A stretch of DNA of 64,000 nucleotides from Candidatus Gastranaerophilales bacterium. Lineage in GTDB: Bacteria > Cyanobacteriota > Vampirovibrionia > Gastranaerophilales > Gastranaerophilaceae. This document shows positions 26,564-34,794 of the stretch, piece by piece (position 1 is the stretch's first letter; each line of letters opens with the position of its first letter). Under the pieces are notes generated by a model. The model did not search any database and was not told the origin of the DNA. It saw only the letters and a list, made by a program, of their open reading frames with translations. The position numbers and the translations under genes are program-made. The DNA lies in NCBI GenBank assembly GCA_944325315.1, contig CALVAA010000004.1, positions 1 through 64,000 on the forward strand. The letters are read 5' to 3'.

Positions 26564-27748
26564 TTGAAAATAGGGATTTATTTGGGAGATATAAAAAAAC
26601 CTGAATCCGTCGGGGATTTAACTTTTGAACTTTCATTTCTGGAAGAATTGTTGAATTTAAAAACAGGTCATTCTTTTGTATTTTATTATTTTGGCGAAAA
26701 AAACATTTTCAAAAACAAACAAAATGCAAAGTTTGTTTGTTTAAAGTATTATAAAAAACCGCAACTTTCAATTTCTCCTTTTTATTTTAAATTCTTTAAA
26801 ATTCCCATTTATTCTCTCAACTATAGAATGAAAAAAGACAAAATAAATGTTGCATATTTTTTAAAGCCATATCTCCATGAGCATATCGAAGTACCATATT
26901 TTGCAAACATCAGAGATGTTGCGCACAGAATTTTCCCGCATTTTCCGGAATTCAGTACAAACAGCATACACGAAAAGGCTGAAAAAAGACTTAACCGTTT
27001 TTTAACCGGTGCTTCAAAGATAATAACCGGAAACAACATTGCAAAAAACGATATTAAAACACTCTACGATGTCATTGATGAAAATATTGAGGTGTGTCCT
27101 GTTCCATATCCAAACTGGCTTTTGAACACAAAAGAAGATGAAAAATTTTTAGTAAAAAATTCTCTTACAAAAAACAGCTATATCTTCTACCCTGCGCAAT
27201 TTTGGACACACAAAAACCACATAAGGCTAATTTTAGCTTCTCAAGTAATGTGTGAACAGAACATTAATTTAAAAGTAGTTTTTACCGGGTTAAACAGAGG
27301 AAACAAGGACTATCTTGTAAAACAAGTTAAAAATTTAGGACTTGAAAATAATGTTTTGTTTTTTAACTATATAACTCAAAAAGAATTAGCCTGTCTTTAT
27401 AAAAATGCGTACGCTTTTGTATGTCCCTCGCTTGCCGGAACAGACAGCATTTCCGCCCTTGAAGCACTTTATTATAACTGCCCGGTGTTAATTTCAAATC
27501 ACTTAGGATATATCGAACAATTAAAAAAATCAGCACTATATTTTAATCCGCTGGATGAAATTGATATTGTTGAAAAAATAAAAAGTTTAAACGATTTAGC
27601 CGTAAAAGATGAACTTATAGCCAATGGCAACAACCTAATTAAAGAAAACGGTTTCAAAAGATATTTGGATAGATTCTTAAATTTGATGGATAGCTTTTAT
27701 TTAACAAGACAATGTTGGTCTTTGGAGGAAAACTACATAGAAAAATGA
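26564..27748 (+). CDS. GT-B glycosyltransferase (family 4 type)
   Basis: This 394-residue glycosyltransferase has the GT-B fold. The C-terminal donor site contains YIFYPAQFWTHKNH, VVFTGLNRGNKDYL, CPSLAGTDSISALEAL (E-x7-E region), CPVLISNHLGYIEQL and ALYFNPLDE. It probably transfers sugars for envelope polysaccharide. The start is TTG with GAGGAGAATATT upstream. Its stop overlaps the next ATG (ATGA), so it is coupled to the following membrane protein. Confidence 0.85.
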   Translation: MKIGIYLGDIKKPESVGDLTFELSFLEELLNLKTGHSFVFYYFGEKNIFKNKQNAKFVCLKYYKKPQLSISPFYFKFFKIPIYSLNYRMKKDKINVAYFLKPYLHEHIEVPYFANIRDVAHRIFPHFPEFSTNSIHEKAEKRLNRFLTGASKIITGNNIAKNDIKTLYDVIDENIEVCPVPYPNWLLNTKEDEKFLVKNSLTKNSYIFYPAQFWTHKNHIRLILASQVMCEQNINLKVVFTGLNRGNKDYLVKQVKNLGLENNVLFFNYITQKELACLYKNAYAFVCPSLAGTDSISALEALYYNCPVLISNHLGYIEQLKKSALYFNPLDEIDIVEKIKSLNDLAVKDELIANGNNLIKENGFKRYLDRFLNLMDSFYLTRQCWSLEENYIEK

Positions 27749-29007
27749 TTATATTTTTATTTCTTTCCGTAATATCGATTATTGCAATCATTACCGTGTT
27801 TACAATAATCCTTATTAAATATTCTAAAAAAAGTAAAGAAGAAAAATCCGAAAGTGTTAGAGATATGCTTGATTCAAGAGCGTTTTGGCCAAGCGAGATA
27901 CATATTGTTTCAAACAGTTTCATTCTTGCAATCAACAAATCAAACACGAAAATTGCAATAATAAAAAACTATAACCCGGCTTTTTTGCAGTTAATGCACT
28001 ATAGCGAAATTGCAACATCATTTATTATAAAAATTGAACAAACAAAATTCAGCGTCAAAATATTTTATACTTCAAAAGGAGAAACAAAAACTCTTTTTAT
28101 AAGTCCTGCAACAAAAGAAATTAAAGACTTTGTACACAGAATTTACAAAAATGCCCTTGTAAAAAAAGTTTTACATAAATATGAAAACAATGATTTTAAA
28201 CTGACAGCTTCAAGTGATTGGAACTGTAGCTACATCTGGTTATATGATATCAAAAACGGAGAATTTGCTTACTATAAAACCGAAGGCAAGCAAATAATCG
28301 GAAAAATTAATTTAAGAAAAGAATTTTTTACAATAGATACAAAATATCAATACCTTGAAGCTCCGATATCAGGAATACAACAGCAGCTTTTTATATATGA
28401 AAAAAGTTTCTTGGATGAACTTTTGGATAACATAAAGGATTTAATTAAAAAAAAGTCGTCCCAAATCAATAATGACACACTGTTTTTTGACAGCTACAAT
28501 GAAATTATATATCTTTCAAACGGAATTAATTCCATGCAGTCAATAATTATAGACAAAACAGAAGATGTAATTTACAGAGAAAACAGACTAACTTTCACAC
28601 TTTGGGATACGCAAAAAGTAGTCAACTTTATATCAAACAAAGAGTTAACTAAAAACTTTGAAGAATTCACAATAAACTATAATTTAAAATCCATAGCCCA
28701 AAATTTTAACTACAAAACAGACAAACTTATAAATACGACTCAAAACACAAAGTTTATTGTGGATGTTTCAAGAGACAGGCTTATTTATTGCGCAAATTTA
28801 AATAAATTCAAAGCCTTTAGTTATATGACAATAGCATTTTCAAATGTAGACGATATTAATGTTCTAAAATCAGGATTTAAAAATTTTGTAAGAATATTTA
28901 CAAAAGAAAAAGAGATTATAGATGTAACTTGCGACAAGCAAGAAATTGCCTGCTATATTGAAGCACTTGTTAAAAAAGTAGCCAATCTGCAGATAAACAT
29001 TGAATAA
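27745..29007 (+). CDS. membrane-anchored hypothetical protein
   Basis: The N-terminus is a transmembrane helix (IIFLFLSVISIIAIITVFTI, about residues 2-24) followed by a basic KYSKKSKEEK stretch, so the long C-terminal part is probably cytoplasmic with an N-terminal anchor. The remaining 390 residues do not match a family I know and contain many FYT/YK-type beta-strand patterns. The ATG at 27745 overlaps the glycosyltransferase stop by 4 nt and is preferred to one 33 nt upstream. By context it may help in glycan assembly; this is inference. Confidence 0.65.
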   Translation: MIIFLFLSVISIIAIITVFTIILIKYSKKSKEEKSESVRDMLDSRAFWPSEIHIVSNSFILAINKSNTKIAIIKNYNPAFLQLMHYSEIATSFIIKIEQTKFSVKIFYTSKGETKTLFISPATKEIKDFVHRIYKNALVKKVLHKYENNDFKLTASSDWNCSYIWLYDIKNGEFAYYKTEGKQIIGKINLRKEFFTIDTKYQYLEAPISGIQQQLFIYEKSFLDELLDNIKDLIKKKSSQINNDTLFFDSYNEIIYLSNGINSMQSIIIDKTEDVIYRENRLTFTLWDTQKVVNFISNKELTKNFEEFTINYNLKSIAQNFNYKTDKLINTTQNTKFIVDVSRDRLIYCANLNKFKAFSYMTIAFSNVDDINVLKSGFKNFVRIFTKEKEIIDVTCDKQEIACYIEALVKKVANLQINIE

Positions 29008-29028
29008 TAAAAAAACAAATTTTAAGAA

Positions 29029-29102
29029 TCGGGACGACAGGATTTGAACCTGCGACCCCCTCGTCCCAAGCGAGGTGCGCTACCAAGCTGCGCTACGTCC
29101 CG
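29029..29102 (-). tRNA. tRNA-Pro (UGG)
   Basis: The minus strand folds as a cloverleaf: acceptor arms at 29096-29102 and 29030-29036 (CGGGACG / CGTCCCG), anticodon arm CCTCG-loop-CGAGG with loop CTTGGGA (anticodon UGG, Pro), and T-arm CAGGTTCAAATCCTG. CCA is not encoded. It lies alone between two plus-strand glycan genes. Confidence 0.94.
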
Positions 29103-29175
29103 AAAAAGATTGACCAAAAAATAATAGCAATAATATATTTTTTAGTCAATAGATTGACTAAAAAAATTTAAAACG

Positions 29176-29181
29176 GATAAT
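29176..29181 (+). promoter_or_regulatory. -10-like hexamer GATAAT, 6 nt before ATG
   Basis: GATAAT precedes the ATG of the GT9 gene by 6 nt, and no Shine-Dalgarno is visible. It fits the leaderless pattern, with one mismatch to TATAAT. Confidence 0.35.
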
Positions 29182-29187
29182 TTTAAT

Positions 29188-30198
29188 ATGAAAAACTACA
29201 ATAATATTCTCTTTATAAACTTTGGCGGAATAGGGGATGAAATACTTTTTTTGCCTGTTATATCTTCTGTTAAAAAAAAGTACCGTGACTCCAAAATTAC
29301 GCTTGCTCTTGAAGACAGATCCAAAAGCATAAAAGACCTTACTTTATTAATTGACCAAACTATCAGCATAAATATTAAAGAAAAAGGAATAAAAAAAGTT
29401 TTAAATCTGTTAAAATTTATTTTTGAAGCAAGAAAGCAAAAGTTTGATTGTGTCATCTCCAGCGGAAAAAGCCCTTATATTGCAATAATTCTTTTCCTTA
29501 CAGGTATAAAAGAAAGAATAGGCTTTGAATCAAAATTTGATTTTTTACTTACAAAAAAAGCGCTCCTTAACGAAAACCAATACGCCGCTAAAATGTACTA
29601 CGGTTTAGCACAAACAATAAGTGATGTCGAATTTGAAAACCCCAAGATTGATATTGTTCAAAAATTTAATTTAAACCCCGATTTCAAAAAAAATGAATAC
29701 ATTTGCATACATCCAGGAGTTTCAAAAATGTCTGTTATAAAAAACATTTTAAAATGTCCCGAAAAAAACTTTTGGATAAATCTTATCGAAGGAATTTTAA
29801 ATAAAGGAAAGCAAGTTGTACTTTTAGGTTCAAACGATGACAAAGATATCATTTTTCAAATCTTACAAAATGAAAAAATAAAAAATAATCCAAACTTCAT
29901 AAATTATTTTAATAAAACAAAAAATATTTTGGAAATGGCCTTCATAATGAAAAATTCAGCTTCGGTAATCTGTGTTGACAGCGCCCCGATGCATGTTGCA
30001 GCTGGAGTCGGAGCCAAAACTTATGCAATATTTGCACCGACAAATGAAAATAAACTAGTCCCAAAAGAAAGCAATGTTGAAGTAATAGCTGCAAACATTC
30101 CTTGCAGACCCTGCTTATGGGACAAAAGAAGCACAAATTGCAAAACATCCGATTGTCTTAATATAGACTATAATATGATTTTAGATAAAATTTATTGA
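29188..30198 (+). CDS. GT9 (heptosyltransferase-like) glycosyltransferase
   Basis: This 336-residue GT-B enzyme has the heptosyltransferase pattern: NILFINFGGIGDEILFLPVI at the N-terminus, ICIHPGVSKMS in the middle, KQVVLLGSNDDKD, and VICVDSAPMHVAAGVGAKTYAIFAP (the D-S-x-x-M-H-x-A signature). The C-terminal CRPCLWDKRSTNCKTSDC has four cysteines typical of this family. It suggests an LPS- or lipid-linked oligosaccharide core, hence a Gram-negative-type envelope. Confidence 0.88.
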   Translation: MKNYNNILFINFGGIGDEILFLPVISSVKKKYRDSKITLALEDRSKSIKDLTLLIDQTISINIKEKGIKKVLNLLKFIFEARKQKFDCVISSGKSPYIAIILFLTGIKERIGFESKFDFLLTKKALLNENQYAAKMYYGLAQTISDVEFENPKIDIVQKFNLNPDFKKNEYICIHPGVSKMSVIKNILKCPEKNFWINLIEGILNKGKQVVLLGSNDDKDIIFQILQNEKIKNNPNFINYFNKTKNILEMAFIMKNSASVICVDSAPMHVAAGVGAKTYAIFAPTNENKLVPKESNVEVIAANIPCRPCLWDKRSTNCKTSDCLNIDYNMILDKIY

Positions 30199-30279
30199 TT
30201 TTACCCCTTTATTATTGTAGAATTGTATCAAATATTGTTGTCAAATAACCAATTAATTGTATGAAATAAGAGGTATTAA

Positions 30280-31569
30280 ATGAAAAAAATCCAAAAGTTG
30301 TTAGTAGTTGCTTTGGCTCTTTCTTTTGCAAATGTTGTAAATGCCCTTGAAATCGTAGATGTTCAAAATACGCACTGGGCAGGGCCTCAAATTGTAAGAG
30401 CAATTGAAAACGGATACATATATGTTATTGATGAAAATAAATTTAAACCCGAAGGAACAATGACAAGAAGTGAGTTTGTAACCGCACTTTTAAAAGTAAT
30501 AAGACGCCAAGACGAACCGGTTGTTCAGGGTACTACCTTTAAAGATATAGATGATTTAACACCCGATAAAAGAAGTGTTGTATTATCTGAACAAATAAGA
30601 ATGGCTTTTGGATACCCGGATAAAACCTTTAAACCAAACACACCCATTAATCATAACGAAACAATGAGTATGATAGCAAATATAACAAAGCCTGATTACG
30701 TCGCACAAGATATCACAAGCTTTGCCGACTATGAAGCAATTCCTATTTGGGCAAGAAGAGCATATATTAAAAATGTTGCAAACGGACTTTACATTAATCA
30801 TCCTGATGAAAGCTACTTCAATCCTCAGGACAATTTAACAAGGGCGGAAGCTGCCGTATTATTTGACAGAATTTCTGCTAATCTTGATAAAATTCAAGAC
30901 AAATACAGAGATTTATATGATGACATAGCTTCAGACTCATTCAACGGTCCGTTATTTAACAAATCACAATTCATTACTCAAAATACACTTAATCTTGCAC
31001 CTTTTGCAACAAACAACAAAGTTCAACTGTACGATAACAAAAAAGTTATTGAAGCAGGAAATATCTTAATAGGCACATCTATGAATCTTGTAAAAACAAG
31101 AAAAGATTTAGTAGGCAAAGGATATGTATTTACAGCTCCAAATGATGTATATACAAACGAAGGAACATTCCTGTATCCGAAAGGAACAGAGTTTTATGCA
31201 AGGGTTGAAAAACTGGGCTATAGCGCTTGGAGATCAAAAGCAGAACGTTCAAACATTGTATTCCATAAATACTCACTTCCAAGCGGAGAAACATATGATA
31301 TGGCCGGTGTTCCGTTTACAAAAGATGATAAAATTGTATATGTTAATAATGTTAAAAGCCCTAAAAAAGTTAAGGCACTATCTGCATCAAAATCAACCCA
31401 AAAGGAATACTTGATAGATTGCGCCCACCAAATGTCACCGTTAACTGAATTTAATATTAAAGAAAACAAAACAATATACATCCTTTTAACAGGCGATATG
31501 GTTATACCTCAAAATGAAGAGTACTTTAACTTAAGAACCAAAAAAAGTATTTTAGAAGAAGATATATAA
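30280..31569 (+). CDS. SLH-domain envelope protein
   Basis: A signal peptide (MKKIQKLLVVALALSFANVVNA) is followed by three SLH repeats at about 25-75, 85-140 and 145-200 (THWAGPQIVRAIENGYI, DKRSVVLSEQIRMAFGYPDKTFKPN, WARRAYIKNVANGLYINHPDESYFNP). The C-terminal half (210-429) is an unrecognised beta-rich domain without a clear porin barrel. Cyanobacterial outer-membrane SLH proteins anchor the outer membrane to peptidoglycan. A possible promoter is TTGTCA (30238-30243), 16 nt, TATGAA (30260-30265), with AGAGGTATT as ribosome-binding site. Confidence 0.85.
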   Translation: MKKIQKLLVVALALSFANVVNALEIVDVQNTHWAGPQIVRAIENGYIYVIDENKFKPEGTMTRSEFVTALLKVIRRQDEPVVQGTTFKDIDDLTPDKRSVVLSEQIRMAFGYPDKTFKPNTPINHNETMSMIANITKPDYVAQDITSFADYEAIPIWARRAYIKNVANGLYINHPDESYFNPQDNLTRAEAAVLFDRISANLDKIQDKYRDLYDDIASDSFNGPLFNKSQFITQNTLNLAPFATNNKVQLYDNKKVIEAGNILIGTSMNLVKTRKDLVGKGYVFTAPNDVYTNEGTFLYPKGTEFYARVEKLGYSAWRSKAERSNIVFHKYSLPSGETYDMAGVPFTKDDKIVYVNNVKSPKKVKALSASKSTQKEYLIDCAHQMSPLTEFNIKENKTIYILLTGDMVIPQNEEYFNLRTKKSILEEDI

Positions 31570-31573
31570 TAAA

Positions 31574-31596
31574 AAACGGCCAAAAGGCCGCTTTTT
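31574..31596 (+). terminator. terminator of SLH gene
   Basis: The hairpin core CGGCC-AAAA-GGCCG is flanked by A6 and T5 and works in both directions. It separates the SLH gene from the convergent glycine-rich protein gene. Confidence 0.85.
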
Positions 31597-31620
31597 ATTA
31601 TATGCTTTTATAGGAACTTT

Positions 31621-32280
31621 TTAAGAAGCTGCTTTTTTTGCCAAAAATGCTACCACACCTGCTGCAGCACCGACAACACCACCTATTATAGCACCTGCAG
31701 GGCCAACGGCAGAACCGGTAAGAGCACCTTTAATCATAAAGCCTATTCCAGGAATTGCACATGTTATAGCGCTTGAAGTTGCAGAACCGAGTAATTCTTT
31801 TGCAGATTCTTTAAGACTAACGCTTTCATCACCTCTGATTTGAGCTCTTGCTTCTTCATTACTTGTACCGTCTTCAAAGAACCAGCCTATTATAGGGATA
31901 CCTTCTTTAAGGCCTGTTGTAAATGATGAATCTGTATATTTAGCAACAGCAGTAGAAAGATCATAACCTATTGCTTGTTCACAGGCGCTATCAAATAAAG
32001 ATCTTACCTGACTTTCATCAAAAGTTCTATTATTTACATTTGCATACTCACGCATTGCTTCGATTGTTTCATCGTATATTTCCAGTGCTTGAGTAGTTTT
32101 ACCTTCTTTTAAATAATTTGCAAACTCAGATAAATCATAGTCGTAATTTGAAGCCGCATACTTAGATGTTCTTTGCATATCATATGATGTAATCTGGCGT
32201 GTGTAGCCTGAGCCGTATCCGCTTGAATAACCATCACCATAATAAGTACCGGAATTTATAGGAATCATACTTACTGACAT
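31621..32280 (-). CDS. hypothetical protein with C-terminal glycine-zipper membrane hairpin
   Basis: This protein of about 219 residues starts with a Tyr/Gly/Ser-rich stretch (YYGDGYSSGYGSGYTR) and a helical, acidic middle. The last 60 residues are hydrophobic and Gly/Ala-rich (PGIGFMIKGALTGSAVGP, AIIGGVVGAAAGVVAFLAKK), like glycine-zipper or bacteriocin-type membrane hairpins. No signal peptide is visible. The ATG at 32280 has GGAGTTTGGTT upstream; a TTG further upstream lacks support. It could be a secreted membrane-inserting protein or a plain inner-membrane protein. It stands alone. Confidence 0.65.
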   Translation of the reverse strand: MSVSMIPINSGTYYGDGYSSGYGSGYTRQITSYDMQRTSKYAASNYDYDLSEFANYLKEGKTTQALEIYDETIEAMREYANVNNRTFDESQVRSLFDSACEQAIGYDLSTAVAKYTDSSFTTGLKEGIPIIGWFFEDGTSNEEARAQIRGDESVSLKESAKELLGSATSSAITCAIPGIGFMIKGALTGSAVGPAGAIIGGVVGAAAGVVAFLAKKAAS

Positions 32281-32405
32281 AACCAAACTCCACTATTTAA
32301 TTTACTAACCTACATATTAATAAAAAATATATTTTAGAAAAAATTGCTTTTAAGCTATAATAATGTTAATATTTCTTAACAAAAAAAGCAGGGAGGGGAG
32401 GAGAA

Positions 32406-33017
32406 ATGAAAAAAATCTTACTCTATGGAGACAGCAATGTATATGGTTTTAACCCGGATAACGGTCTAAAATATGCAGATGATATCTACTTCAGTGCGAT
32501 ATTTAAAAAAGAGCTTGAAAAAAACAATTATACCGTAGTTATCGACGGATGTAATAACAGAACATGTTTTTCAAACACCAAAGAAGCAAAACTGTGTGCA
32601 ACAAAAGACATCAAAAGACACTTTAATAATAACTATAATGATATAATCTTTTTAATCGGAATTAATGACCTGCAATTTCGCTACAATGTTTCATTTAAAG
32701 ACTACATAGAGCATTTCATTGAATTAATTGATGCGGTTAAAAAAAATTATCCTAATATAAATCTCACTCTTTTATGCCCTTGTAAAATACAAAAAACCGT
32801 AATTAACCATCCGTTTTTCAGCAAACTTTTTGATAAAACTTCGATTGAAAAATCACTCAATTTAAGCCTTGTCTTTAAAACAATTAAAGATAAAAATAAT
32901 TGTCGTTTAATTGATTTAAACGACATAGTGCAAGCATCTCAAAAAGACGGCTTGCATTTTGAAAAAGAAGCGCATAAATTAATAGCAAAAAAACTTATCG
33001 CATTGTATTTAAAATAA
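32406..33017 (+). CDS. SGNH/GDSL hydrolase
   Basis: This 203-residue esterase-like protein has the block I GDSN (8-11, nucleophile S10), the block III-like LIGINDLQF, and the block V DGLHFEKEAHK with the Asp-x2-His pair. It is close to the acyl-CoA thioesterase/arylesterase type of SGNH hydrolase. The start has GGAGGGGAGGAGAA upstream, a very strong ribosome-binding site. It overlaps the convergent pseudo-GspE gene by 9 nt. Confidence 0.85.
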   Translation: MKKILLYGDSNVYGFNPDNGLKYADDIYFSAIFKKELEKNNYTVVIDGCNNRTCFSNTKEAKLCATKDIKRHFNNNYNDIIFLIGINDLQFRYNVSFKDYIEHFIELIDAVKKNYPNINLTLLCPCKIQKTVINHPFFSKLFDKTSIEKSLNLSLVFKTIKDKNNCRLIDLNDIVQASQKDGLHFEKEAHKLIAKKLIALYLK

Positions 33018-34406
33018 ATATTTATCCAAAGCGTCTTTATTAAAAACCTCAATACTTTCTTTATTATGAATAAATACAAGACAGCTTATTACGGATTTAA
33101 ACATTGTAAATTCACTGAATTCAAATTTACGTCTTAAATCGTCCATATTTTCGGCTAAAAACTCCGTTATAAGTGTTTTATTTTTAAAGGTCAAAGAAGT
33201 AAAAAAGTCCAAACCTTCTTTTGTAGTTATCCCTTCAAAATATATTATATCCGGAGATTGAAATTCAATAAAACGCATTGCTTTATCCAAATTAAAGCCG
33301 ATATTTTCATTCAGCTCACACTGGGCAATATTTTTAATTCGGTATTTTGCAATAGACTCAAGCGCCATTACATTCTTTGATTTTGGAATAAGATTAGATA
33401 AAATCGAATAAATTAAATGCGTTTTTCCGGATAAAGAAGCTCCGCAAATCAAAATTACTCCCGGTTTTTCAAGAGCATTTTTTATCAAATCGATTTTAGC
33501 CTGTGATATATTTAACTTATCAATAGGAAGCGGCGGATGATAAATTTTAATTAAAATTCTCTCGCCGTTTATTGTAGGGAAAGCACTAACACTTGCAGTA
33601 AGTTCACAATTATCAACAGTAAAATTTAATTTTCCCAATTGAGGAATTTCAAACACATTAGGGTCTAAGTTGCACAATAATTTTAAAGACTGTATAAAAG
33701 AGCTTATAAGCAAACTTGGGATAATCCCGGTTTGTACTATTTCGTTTGTTTTTTTAAAGTTAACGGAAAGTCCTTCGTCGGTTTTTTCAAAATAAAGTTC
33801 ATGGATATCCTGGGCAATTGCTTGTTTTAAAATAGCTCTGAACAAAGCTTGAATATGCTCCTGACTCAAATCATCATTATGCAGCTCATCCAACCAATTA
33901 TACGATTTTGAATTATCAATATTTATATCTTCAACTTTAGATTTAACATCATAATATTCATTAATTTTTTTTAATATGCTTTTTTCGGACGCAATAACAG
34001 GATCAATATTTTTGCCGGTAATTTTCATAATTTTATCAATGGAAAACAAATCCATAGGATCAGCCATCGCAATAGTGAGCGTATCTTCTATTATAAAAAG
34101 AGGTAAAATTTTAAATAAAAGAGCATCCTGATAAGAAATTAAGCTTAAGCATTTTTTATCAATGGAATAATTTTCCAAATCAACACAAGGGGTATGAAGC
34201 TTTTCTTCCAAAAATTTCATAAGCACTGCTTCATCAATCATCTGCGTATTAATTAAAACTTGTCCTATGTTTGTATTTTGTGCACATGCAAGCTCAAGCG
34301 CTCTTTCTATGTCGTCATAAGTAACAAGACCATCTCTAACCAAATCATATTTCAGCTTGTCTATTGTTTTATTATCAAGAGAACTGTTGTCGTTCAATAA
34401 ATCCAT
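33009..34406 (-). CDS. GspE/PilB-like ATPase with degenerate catalytic boxes
   Basis: This 465-residue protein has the GspE/PilB layout: an N-terminal MshEN-type domain (about 15-150, LVRDGLVTYDDIERALELAC, GQVLINTQMI) and a C-terminal ATPase core. Walker A is preserved (GASLSGKT, 322-329), but the Asp box (normally EDPVE) is LESIAK, the Walker B (DPDVIMVGEIRD in active enzymes) is SPDIIYFEGITT, and the His box is lost (TEFLAE). The zinc-binding cysteines are missing. I infer a nucleotide-binding regulator rather than a motor. It follows a histidine kinase and receiver gene on one transcript. Confidence 0.75.
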   Translation of the reverse strand: MDLLNDNSSLDNKTIDKLKYDLVRDGLVTYDDIERALELACAQNTNIGQVLINTQMIDEAVLMKFLEEKLHTPCVDLENYSIDKKCLSLISYQDALLFKILPLFIIEDTLTIAMADPMDLFSIDKIMKITGKNIDPVIASEKSILKKINEYYDVKSKVEDINIDNSKSYNWLDELHNDDLSQEHIQALFRAILKQAIAQDIHELYFEKTDEGLSVNFKKTNEIVQTGIIPSLLISSFIQSLKLLCNLDPNVFEIPQLGKLNFTVDNCELTASVSAFPTINGERILIKIYHPPLPIDKLNISQAKIDLIKNALEKPGVILICGASLSGKTHLIYSILSNLIPKSKNVMALESIAKYRIKNIAQCELNENIGFNLDKAMRFIEFQSPDIIYFEGITTKEGLDFFTSLTFKNKTLITEFLAENMDDLRRKFEFSEFTMFKSVISCLVFIHNKESIEVFNKDALDKYLF

Positions 34407-34425
34407 TTTCGCACCAAATTAGCTG

Positions 34426-34788
34426 TTAACCCAAATATTTTTCAATTTTTTCAAGCACATCCGAAAACTCAAACGGCTTTGTAATATATTCATCAGCGCC
34501 GGTTTCTTCTCCGATTAATTTGTCTTCATCCTGGCTTCTTGCAGTTATCATAATTATCGGAATATTTTTGTATTTATTGTCAAACTTTAAAAGCCTGCAA
34601 ATTTTATAGCCGTTAATCTTTGGCATCATAACATCCAGTATCACTAAATCGGGATTAATATTTTTTGCAATATTAAGTCCTTCTTCACCGTCATAAGCAC
34701 AAATACAATCATAGCCTTTAGTTTTTAGCATAAAAGATAATGTTTCAACAATGTCTTTTTCATCGTCCACTATTAATATTCTTTTCAT
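34426..34788 (-). CDS. single-domain response regulator (CheY-like receiver)
   Basis: This 120-residue receiver domain has phosphoacceptor D52 (LVILDVMMPKING), acidic pair D8-D9, T82 (IMITARS) and K104 (YITKPFEF). It has no output domain, so it must act by protein contact. It lies 6 nt after the histidine kinase stop and 19 nt before the pseudo-GspE gene. Confidence 0.92.
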   Translation of the reverse strand: MKRILIVDDEKDIVETLSFMLKTKGYDCICAYDGEEGLNIAKNINPDLVILDVMMPKINGYKICRLLKFDNKYKNIPIIMITARSQDEDKLIGEETGADEYITKPFEFSDVLEKIEKYLG

Positions 34789-34794
34789 ATCTAA

